Source of the DNA: Meconema thalassinum
Taxonomy: Eukaryota > Arthropoda > Insecta > Orthoptera > Tettigoniidae
Reading direction: 5' to 3'
Assembly: GCA_946902985.2 (NCBI GenBank)
Contig: OX336388.2
Span: 229,578,467-229,642,466 of the forward strand
Length of the DNA stretch: 64,000 nt
Positions within the stretch are counted from its first letter, which is position 1. Each line of letters starts with the position of its first letter. Shown piece after piece: positions 55,669-64,000 of the stretch. Under the pieces are notes generated by a model. The model saw only the letters and a program-made list of their open reading frames with translations. It was not told where the DNA came from and did not search any database. The position numbers and the translations under genes were made by a program.

Positions 55669-58591
55669 AACAAGAAGTTCCGTGAAGAACTATACAGCCT
55701 ACTTTTCATGCCAATGAATACTCGACAGAATATGAACCTATCTAGAATAATGACGAAATTAAGTTGCTAATATCGAAATTTCGAATTAGTTGGAAATACT
55801 GTATACCTGGCATTATGTATCCTAATAGAGCACTACAGTTGGCAGCCCTGATGACTGAATATATTCTTAGTTCCATCTCTTACGGTACAAAATACAAAAT
55901 TTGGTTGAAGTCCAATGAATAGCATGGACGTTACATGCAGTTAAACATTGGATCTAACAGCGCGCGTAAAATCATGTTGGCAACAATGTCATACATGTAT
56001 TGGTCAGAAATAATCTGAAATAATATGATCTATTTTTGTGCCAATTTTGAATGAAATCCATTAGTTATTATAGAAGTTACATGCATTTTAAAATTGTACC
56101 TATCAGCAGGCTTAGAATCATGTTGGCAGCACTGACGTATATTAGTTACTCCAAATTCGTCTAGAATGCCAGGTACTATACGTGTGGAAAGTTTAGAGCT
56201 ATTGGCTTGCACACTTTCTGATATATTGATATTAGGGTAACAAAAATAGGGACAGCACATATTAACAGTTGGCAGCCCTGGTTGCTCCTTTGAATACGCA
56301 TAGTCATATCTGTTATTGACGTCCGAAACGGGGGAGGAGCTTACGGTCAGCTGTTTGCAATATGGCGGCGATATAGTGACGTGAGTAATTGGGTGTGCGT
56401 TTGTTATGGCTTCAAATTTATGATGGCAAAATACTACATATTTCCTTTCATTGATAGAAATATTTTTATAATCAATTTAAATGCAGTGCCTAATTACTAC
56501 CAGTTAAAAATATTACCCACATGTAGATACCGTAGTTAATTTACTGTCTGCTGTTACATATATGAAGCCTGTGCTTGGGAGCCTAGCGGTATCGATGTTT
56601 TTATTAATTTAACAATATATATATCTCACATAACACAAAGGACGACTCCCCGATAATAAATTGAATCAAGCAACTTGAATTTGCATGAATGTTTTGGGTT
56701 CAAAGAAGCGTTACTTGGGATGCTCAAATCATACTTCAATATTGCAAATATTGACCTACATACTTGCTGTTCAAAGGCAAGAATGTTAATTTATTAATCT
56801 CTTGCCACGGGCAAGTTAAAATGGAGACATCCTCTTTATCAATATATTTAATTAAATATTTAAAATACAGATATTTAACAAAGCTGGAGTCTCCATTTGA
56901 ACTTGTTATAAGCAAACGGAACAGATCAAAAAATACACTTTAAGCCAAACCAAATTCACTCCTCAGCTCGACATAAACCACAATACCAATTAAAACCTAT
57001 ACAAAACATACTCTCCTTACTGTTGTACAACTTTCAAACCATCTATTCGCACTCAAAACTGTAAACCCCTGAAATGGGAACTAATTAAAGTTAGAATAGC
57101 CTAGGCCGATCCGGTCTCCTGCTACATTACCGCATAGGATACTTAACATCACTATAACTTCAAAAATACGGCTAAGTGACCTATCTGCCTGGGTAGTATA
57201 GGTGTTGCCGGCCTGCCTGGGATGATGGGTCACCAAACCGATACTTAAAACTAAGATTTTACATTTTAATTAACTAAATTCAACAGTAGGGAGATCATAG
57301 CCAAAAACACAATCTAAGCCAAATCATACTTCAATGACTTACATACTTGCTGTTCAAAGGCAAGAATATAAATTCTCTGGCAAATTAAGGCTAGGAACAG
57401 CATTTTTCTTAAGTTTTCTAACCATTCGGCTATTGTCAATTGGAAGAACCCCTAAAATAAATTTACGAAGAGCGGATTACATTCTTTGTACGGCACAGAA
57501 GTAATAGGCTATAAGTTTATCAGTATTTTTGATGTAGCTAAATCCATGTGAATACAAATTAGAGACAATAACTATCAATAATCAACAGTATCGGTGGAAA
57601 GAAGTCGTCTTCACAAAAATGCAGACTGCACACTGTCATGTAACATGTACGGTAACACGTTTTCCAATTGACAGCGCCGAAGCCCATCTTTCTCTCTGAG
57701 CCTTTTGTACAGGAAAGTAGTGAAGATATTTCGTAGCCGTTTTATACGATTTTCAACAGTATACAGAGCAGTACCTCCTCGAATTTGACAAATTTCCTTC
57801 TGTTTCCATCACGACGTCAATGCTTCACCATCTAAATAAATCTCACCAGTCACAATGTTACAGCTTCAACATTCTGCCGCGTGGCTGCGCCATCCAACTT
57901 TTCTGACGTCAATAGTACACATAGCACATACGAAATTTGGTTGAAATCCAAATGATAGTATGGAAGTTACATGTATTTAAAGTTGGACCTGTCAGCTGGC
58001 TTAGAATCATGTTGGTAGCACTGACGTATATAAGTTACTCCAAATTAATATAGAATGTCAGGTACTATACGTGTGCATAGTTTAGAGCTGTCGGCTTGCA
58101 TACTTTCTGATATATTGGTATTTGGATAAAATAAATTTGGAGCATTTATTAACAGTTGGCAGCCCTGGTAGGTCTTAAGAATACGCTCAGTCATATCTGG
58201 TTATGTACACATACAACATACGAAATTTGGTTGAATTCCAATTGATAGTGTAGAAGTTATATGCATTTAAAAATTGGACCTATCAGGAGGCTTATAATCA
58301 TTTTGGCAACACTGCCATGTTTGGCCTCCTGGAAATTAAACTGAAATATTATGGTCTGTACGTGTGCCAATTTTGAAATAGCTCCCATTCATACTTTCCA
58401 AGATATCCAACATGGAGCTCAAATTTCAATTGCGATTTTTTAGCAGTTGGTAGCACTGACATCATTTTCAAATATGGCCGTGAGATATTCAGGTATAGAT
58501 CTTTACTCCTACCAAATTTTGTTTCGATTGCTGCAGTCGTTTAGGAGTTGATAGGGGGGGACACACACACAGCCAGACAGACAGACAGAAG

Positions 58592-58627
<36 letters not shown>

Positions 58628-58694
58628 CACATTTGCCCGATCTCATAAGTCTACTTTTTCCTCATTTTTGCAAAATGTGAAAAGTAGGCTAAAA
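55669..58694 (+). mobile_element. Family A element, copy A7, with nested TIR element
   Basis: AACAAGAAGTTCCGTGAAG start, AGCCTACTTTTC, GTTGGCAGCCCTG monomers, GACA run (58573-58623) and GAAAAGTAGGCT end. A 1.6-kb element is inserted at 56316-57912. It interrupts a LINE. Confidence 0.82.
56316..57912. mobile_element. Non-autonomous DNA transposon F with TTGACGTC ends
   Basis: Left end TTGACGTCCGAAACG and right end (complement) TTGACGTCAGAAAAG: a 15-bp inverted repeat with two mismatches, flanked by TA. The empty site is seen in A1 (CTGTTATGGTACACA near 11270). The interior (1597 bp) has no coding frame of note. It contains a repeated block around CATACTTGCTGTTCAAAGGC (56760, 57343) and an inverted pair near 56830/56905 (TGGAGACATCC, GGAGTCTCCA). 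Superfamily not settled. Confidence 0.75.
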
Positions 58695-58949
58695 ATCCCT
58701 TTCATGGGGGTCCACAATTAAACATTACAAGACAGTGATAAAGCCAGAAGCACTGCACGTAGCAGAAACACTAACTATACATTTTAAGGGCCAAATGGAA
58801 AAACTTGAGCTGAAGGAAAGGACCAAAATTTCAGGATAACAAGATTATATACATTAGGAATGAAACTCTCTACCGGAAAATTGAAAAACTCTCAGATACC
58901 AGCCGAAAAATGAGGATAAATTTTTACGGTCACCTTCTGAGAATGGATC

Positions 58950-59740
58950 CTAATGCGGTTTTCACCATTCTGTAAAGGATATCTCGAGGATGATTTCAAT
59001 AGAAAATAATTTATTTATGATCAAAGAAGCGGAGCAGTAACGATTTCAGTGGAAAAGTCGAAAAAAAAACTGGCGTCCGAGCACTTTGTAAGCTTACGCT
59101 GGGCAAACTGTTAAAAATATCCAAATACTATGAGTGTAAGAATTGTTCAGCATGAAATGTTCTACAAAAACGTCCGGGAGTGCATATGCCTATCATCAAT
59201 ACATCGCCCACTATAAGTGTTTTTACGTTTTAATTTCTTCCAACAATTTCCATTCAGTTACTGAGACGACAGTTTACGAGCTAGCTAGGGGCGAGTCGAT
59301 CACCCCAGTACAGTAGAGCTTAGCTAGCGGACGAGATTATTGCCCCAGATACAGCCAGCAGCAAACTGTCGAGTCGTGTTGAGTTAGAAACTTTAGTTAA
59401 GAGTGGTTGTGTTTGGAGTTTCCCTGGAAGTGCAATTCGGGTTTACTTCATTTCGCCTGTGAACTTTTCGTTCCGCAAAATTCACAGTCAAGTTAAGGTT
59501 GGACGGAAGGGGGATTTGTGTTTTATCCACCTCGCCATTCTTAAATTACGTCCGACAAGAATTCGTTGCACATGCATCTCCTTGATAATATAATTAATAG
59601 TCCAGTCAGTGATTTTAACCCATCATGCCGAGACGTAAAACGGATATTGGTCGTTGTGCATTGACATTGAAAAAAAAAGAGCTTATCACGTAATTCATTC
59701 ATAACTGTTCCCGGGTGAAGCCGGTTCTGGTTGGTAGTTA
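58950..59740 (+). repeat. Repeat H, copy 2
   Basis: The longest H copy: TGCGGTTTTCACCATTCTGT start region, AGCTTACGCTGGGCAAACTG, GCCATTCTTAAATTACGTCC, and an end CCCGGGTGAAGCCGG. It follows directly on the LINE remnant. Confidence 0.75.
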
Positions 59741-60053
59741 AATTTTAAAATAAATGTCTCTATTGGGTAATCAGCCTGGAGGCTCGTTGGATCCTCAAAA
59801 AGTACCACCTTAGGCTTCGTGAGTAGAAAGCCACACAAACCTAACGAAGCGCTATATTGAGGCGTACTAGGCAAGGCCATTCATTGCTTTCCTCACTGAG
59901 TCAGAACAACAGCACTGACCCTACGAGTGGAACCTTTCACAGTAGACACATGTGCCCCGAACGTCATTACTCAGCACCACCCATACCTCAGTAGCTTCCA
60001 TATAATCACAGCCTTGAATGAGACTGAGACACCGGTGAAATGCCTGATAAATT
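59741..60053. other. Unassigned, possible short repeat
   Basis: GTCTCTATTGGGTAATCAGC, then GGAGGCTCGTTGGATCCTC is GC-richer than its surroundings and may be a SINE, but no tRNA-like boxes or second copy were found here. Confidence 0.3.
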
Positions 60054-60876
60054 AACAAGAAGTTCCGTGACGAACTAATGAGCCTACTTTTCTTAAAATT
60101 AAGATTCATGCCAATGATTAATCTACAAGGACTTATCTAGAATAATGACGAAATTAAGTTGGTAAAATCAAAATTTCTGATTAGTTCGAAATATACCTGG
60201 TATAGTGTAGCCTAATAAAGCACTGGAGTTGGCAGCCCTGGTGACTGAATATATTCTTAGTTCCATCTCTCAAGGTACAGAATTCAGAATTTGGTTGATG
60301 TCCAATGGATAGCATGGACGTTATATGCAGTTAGACATTGGATCTATCAGCGCGCGTAAAATCATGTTGGCAACAATGTCATACATGTTTTGGTCACAAA
60401 TAATCTGACATATTATGATCGCTTGTGGTTCCAATTTTGGATGAAATCCATTTGTTAGTAAAGAAGTTACATGTATTTTAAAATTAAACCTATCAGCAGG
60501 CTTAGAATCATGTTGGCAACACTGCCATGTATGGCCTCCTAGAAATTAAACTGAAATATTATTATCTATTTGTGTGCCAATTTTGGAATAACTCCCATGC
60601 ATACCTTCTAAGATAATCAACATGGAGCTCAAATTTCAAGTGCGGATTTTCAGCAGTTGGTAGCAATGACATCATTTTCAAATATGGGCTTGAGGTATTC
60701 AGGTATAGATCTTTACTCATACCAAATTTGGTTTCGATTGCTGTAGCCGTTTAAGAGTTGGCAGGGGGAGGACACACACACAGACAGACAGACAGACAGA
60801 CAGACACACATTTGCCCGGATCGATCTCATAAGTCTATTTTTTCCTCATTTTTACAAAATGTGAAAAGTAGGCTAA
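60054..60876 (+). mobile_element. Family A element, copy A8, internally shortened
   Basis: Complete ends (AACAAGAAGTTCCGTGACG; GAAAAGTAGGCT) but only about 820 bp: the middle monomers are missing between about 60510 and 60525, joining monomer 2 to the last. GACA run at 60779-60805. Confidence 0.8.
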
Positions 60877-60992
60877 AATAAATGTAGAAAATTAATAAAT
60901 CAAATTAATCTATTATATAAACGAAGGGATACATAAATAAATAAATAAATAAATTAAATAAATGTAATAAATAAATAATAATAATAATAATC
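60877..60992. repeat. AAAT and AAT runs
   Basis: AT-rich stretch with ATAA tetranucleotides (60930-60970) and an AAT run (60975-60990). Confidence 0.85.
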
Positions 60993-61397
60993 TTCACGTA
61001 AGGGATATACAGTTAACCACTGATGAGGAATGTTTGGTCATCAAGCTTCAGCAGTGGACGCAGATAGCACTGCACGGTCGTCATCCGTATGATCTCAACC
61101 AGAAACTAGTCGATATTGATGCCTCGAACAGCTGGTTGACTCATGCGGACCTAATCTCTGAGACCGAAGGATTCATGGTTGCAATCCAGGATCAAGTTGT
61201 GGCTACAAAAACTATCTTAAATATATATTTAAGGCAAATATTTAGGATGATAAATGCCGAAGAAGCCAACTAGAACCAGAAACAATTCAACATATCACAG
61301 GAGGTTGCCAAGCAATCTCCTGTACTGATTACATGAAGAGGCACAACCAAGTGGCCAACATAATGCACCTACACCTTGCTCAAAAGCACTTTTTATC

Positions 61398-62161
61398 ATT
61401 TTAAATGATCTTGTTGACTTCGTCGTTACTCTGGGCTCTGGCGTTACGTTACGGTGACGGGACGAAATGTACTCAGATGCACTGAGGTGTGTGACGTCAT
61501 AGTATTGCTTGGTGCATGTGTTCCCCGACAATCTCTACTTCGTTAGTATAAGACAAAAATCCCCGATTCTTGGATGTCACGGGTAATCTCGAGAACCACT
61601 GGATGGATTTTGATGCGGTTTTCACCATTCTGTAAAGGATATCTCGAGGAAAGATTCTGTAGAAAATAATTTATGTATGATCAAAGGAAGCCAAGCAGTA
61701 ACGATTTCAGTGAAAAAGTCGAAAACAAACTTGGCATCCGTGCGCTTCTTAAGCTTACGCTGGGCAAACCGTTAAAAATATCAATATACTATGAGCGTAA
61801 GAATTGGTCAGCATGAAAAGTTCTACAAAAAAGTCCGCGAGAGCATATTTCTATCTTCAATACATCGCCCACTATAAGTGTTTTTAGACTCGATGGAAGG
61901 GGCACGTCACCGCGCGCTCTGGTGAGCGTGCGGGTTCCCGCACGCTTGACCTTGCTTTGCCCTTGGTTTGCACTTGCCGTTCGCGAGTAATCTGAAACAA
62001 GGTAAAGTATTATAATGCAAGATAAGTATTATGGAGATAATTTTCTAACATGTCAAGAGCCTTTGTCTTCGAGCGAAGCGAGAATCCTCCAGCCTTTCTA
62101 GCATTTTTCAGCATTTGAAGCATTTAAAATGATACAAAGTCTAGTCTTTCAGACTGACTGT
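61398..62161 (+). repeat. Repeat G, copy 3, lacking the tandem array
   Basis: The G 5' end (ATTTTAAATGATCTTGTTGA) and 3' end (CATTTAAAATGATACAAAG, then AGTCTTTCAGACTGACTGT) are present. The array is absent and repeat H sequence lies inside. Flanks CACTTTTTATC (61387-61397, 62162-62172) are an 11-bp direct repeat. A strong hairpin GCGTGCGGGTTCCCGCACGC is at 61927-61946. Confidence 0.7.
61545..61890 (+). repeat. Repeat H, copy 3 (5' part only)
   Basis: AATCTCGAGAACCACTGGAT, TGCGGTTTTCACCATTCTGT and AGCTTACGCTGGGCAAACCG as in the other H copies; ends near CACTATAAGTGTTTTTAG. Nested in repeat G. Confidence 0.7.
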
Positions 62162-62636
62162 CACTTTTTATCTAAAAATACTTTGCCTTACTATCAGTAT
62201 GTTCCTGACGCCGTTTTGGAAAATCCTAGTCACAAGTTGTTATGGGACCGATCAGGTGCAGAAGAGAACCTTCCTCATTGATATTGCAGTGCCCAATTCC
62301 CATAACCTGCAACAAACCTGCTGTGATAAGATCACCAAATAACTGCCCTTGGCTGAGGAAATACGGCAAATGTGGAGACAGGAAAGTGTAGTGGTTCTGC
62401 CCATAATCATGTCTTCTACCGGCATCATCCCCAAATCATTGGCTCGCAATCTGGAAATATTGGGAATACATCCTGGTCTACATATCACCATGCAGAAGGC
62501 CGTCAACTTGGAGACCTGTTCCATTGTTCGCTCGTTTCTCAATGTGCCACCTTAAGAGAATTAGCCATACCGTCTTGAAAACAAGCCGACGATATGTTGA
62601 TAAGTCCCACTCATGTGGTGAAATGAATGTTATGAT

Positions 62637-62722
62637 GATGATGATGATAATTGTTGTTTTAAGGGGCCTAACATCTAGGTTATCGGCCCCGAAATGAAAG
62701 TGATTGCAAAACTAATAACAAT
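62637..62722 (+). mobile_element. SINE 3' tail fragment
   Basis: A stem-loop GGGGCCTAAC...ATCGGCCCC in front of an AAT-rich end, similar in form to the GGGGCT...AGCCCC tail of SINE1 but different in sequence. Confidence 0.45.
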
Positions 62723-62724
62723 AA

Positions 62725-63598
62725 TAATATCGCATGGCCTCGAATGCCGGGTGCAAGCTTTGTAATTAGCGCCCAGAGGGCAGCTTTCATGTCGAATTTT
62801 GTCGATCCTTGGAACGCTAAGAAATTCAAGGAGGTTGGATATCCAAGCTCCTTGACACTCGAGCGCTTTCTAGTAGAGAATGGAGGAACTTTCGGTTGGC
62901 GGAAAATCCCGAGATTAATTTTGCCATTATGAACACGGCCTACTGAATTCAGGTTGGTTGGTTGGTTCTTAAGTTAAGGGGCTGCGACAACGCGGTCACG
63001 TAGCCCCGTGTACTTTGGGTGTGTGTAGAATCAGTCTGATAACCGGTGTTAATTGTGATGACTGTATTAGTGTGTGTTTCTGTTTTTTAATTCAAGTAAG
63101 GACTGCAGACTTATGAATTTTTCAAATAGTTCCTACTTTTGCCGCGAAACGCCACCGTCGACGACTACTAGTTCAGAACTTAGCTACCAGACGCCACCGG
63201 CTGTTGGCAACAAACGTAGGATCCTAACATTCTTAACCTATACAATTTAGCTTCACACAGGTGTAATTAGTGGAAGGTTCTTTAACATGCCATAAATCTA
63301 TGACATGTGACCGCCGGCTTTACTTCCCCTCCGAAGGAAGGCATACTGAGGGATTTTTTACGCTCTTAAAAAATCGGACGACTTCGGCCGGATTTGAACC
63401 CGCGATCTTGGGAATAGAAACTCAGCATGCTACCGATTACGCCACCGAAGCCGCCCTACTGAATTCAAATAAATTCTTTAACATTCCAACAATGTATGAT
63501 TTTTGTCGCCGTTCAAAAATCACTTACCATGGCCAGGAGCGAACCTGTAAGCTTGGAGTTGGTAATCCAGCACGACAACCACTCACCCACCGTAGTAA
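62725..63598 (-). mobile_element. SINE2 copy split by SINE1
   Basis: The right part (63468-63598) is the reverse of the tRNA-like head (B box complement GGAGCGAACCTGTAAGC). The left part (62725-62951) is the 3' half ending in an AAT tail. It matches SINE2 at 15026-15783 without the MITE. SINE1 is inserted between the parts. Confidence 0.85.
62952..63454 (-). mobile_element. SINE1, full length, perfect target duplication
   Basis: The head is at the right (complement GGCTTCGGTGGCGTAATCGG), B box GGGTTCAAATCCGG, the tail at the left is GGTT repeats. Flanked by CCTACTGAATTCA (62939-62951, 63455-63467), a perfect 13-bp duplication. 503 bp. It shows the uninterrupted form of 46594-47974. Confidence 0.9.
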
Positions 63599-63689
63599 TA
63601 ATAATAATAATTTCCATGGGGGAGATCTTTCGGGAGAGTGAGTGAAAGGTTTATTAACAGCAAGAAGCAAACCGATCAAACTTAGGAAG

Positions 63690-64000
63690 AGGTGGTGTCT
63701 TATGGTCGGAACATGGACAGTCAGACAGAAAGAACGAAAATATTTAGAAAGTTTTGAATGTGGTTATGGGAAAGAATGGAGAAAGTGAAATGGATCGATA
63801 GAATGAGAAATGAGGAGGTTCTAAGAAGAGTAGGAGAGGAGAGGATTTTCATGAGGACGATACAGAAGAGGTTACATACTACGTGGGAATTGTCTACTAC
63901 AAAGAATTATGCAAGGAAAAGTAGAAGGTAAAAGTGGGAGAGGAAGAAGGAAGTTTGGAATGTGAATAGAGGAAGAAGTTACAAGCAAATGAAGCAAGTA
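63690..64000 (+). pseudogene. LINE C-terminal remnant (second clade), cut by window end
   Basis: ETWTVRQKERKYLESFECGY, then KWIDRMRNEEVLRRVGEERI and FMRTIQKRLHTTWELSTT. Frameshifts near 63770 and 63925. Continues past the window. Confidence 0.75.

Larger units (their letters stand above)
55240..58945 (+). pseudogene. LINE RT remnant (first clade), split by A7
   Basis: The first part (55240-55668) reads CIAFADDMALLAETLEEARE, KISLHISFERTKIMTN, FKYLGEWISWNAAERKAMES and breaks at DTYNN. The second part (58698-58945) resumes LSWGSTIKHYKTVIKPEALH, VAETLTIHFKGQMEKLELKE. The 3.0-kb element A7 lies between them at the point where the protein motif should run on. At least two stops are present; the RT catalytic FADD is intact. 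Confidence 0.82.
60993..62570 (+). pseudogene. LINE with RLE-type C-terminus, split by repeat G
   Basis: The first part (60993-61397) reads NSWLTHADLISETEGFMVAI and QDQVVATKT. It ends in a CCHC-type finger region (KCRRSQLEPETIQHITGGC, then YMKRHNQVANIMHLHLAQ). After the repeat, 62162-62570 continues LPYYQYVPDAVLENPSHKLL WDR-type text, then IRQMWRQESVVVLPIIMSST and IIPKSLARNLEILGIHPGLH. This finger followed by a PD...D domain is the arrangement of LINEs with a restriction-enzyme-like endonuclease. Frameshifts occur in the second part. The end at about 62636 is an ATG run. Confidence 0.75.

Noticed and set aside
61927..61946. Terminator-like hairpin
   Set aside because: It is a strong stem but lies inside a repeat in a eukaryote, with no gene ending there.

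Overview
The window looks like intergenic heterochromatin-type DNA from a large, repeat-rich insect genome. Several clades of non-LTR retrotransposon (LINE), two gypsy-like LTR retrotransposons, mariner transposons, tRNA-derived SINEs and many AT-rich microsatellites are layered on one another. The style of the LINEs and SINEs suggests Polyneoptera (cricket, katydid, cockroach or stick insect). That is inference; nothing here fixes the species. No complete host gene, rRNA or functional tRNA was found. The only host-like coding signal is a short open frame with a poly(A) signal at 20138-20566.

Layout. 1-9358: a LINE remnant, then a complete minus-strand LTR element (393-9338) with unusually long 2.8-kb LTRs, a frameshifted gag and no pol. 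9359-16860: a run of interspersed repeats, consisting of a repeat with a 164-bp tandem array, then contiguous Helentron-like elements (A1, B, A2), then a repeat split by a SINE that itself carries a MITE. 16862-25100: LINE remnants, an internally deleted mariner, a dimeric-tRNA SINE, the host-like open frame, a foldback mariner-type element, a decayed mariner transposase and another Helentron-like copy. 25153-31586: a young gypsy-like LTR element. Its LTRs look identical outside microsatellites, its gag is intact, it has a textbook -1 frameshift signal, and its pol ORF remains open across a large internal deletion. It sits inside a LINE remnant. 31587-36412: the rest of that LINE, cut by a 1.26-kb GAAA/GGAA tract, then an open 5'-truncated LINE reverse-transcriptase ORF on the minus strand. 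37172-46225: repeat and LINE mosaic. 46515-49020: a triple nest (mariner in SINE in Helentron-like element). 49311-64000: more repeats, including LINEs split by repeat insertions whose reading resumes on the far side.

The interspersed families are called A to I here for convenience. Families A, B, D and E share features described for Helentron-type (Helitron2) non-autonomous elements: short subterminal inverted repeats, an internal GACA/CA microsatellite and a terminal hairpin, with no ORF. That classification is inference. The copies, their orientations and the nesting are read directly from the sequence. The window is therefore mostly a fossil record of insertions whose order can be deduced from what interrupts what.
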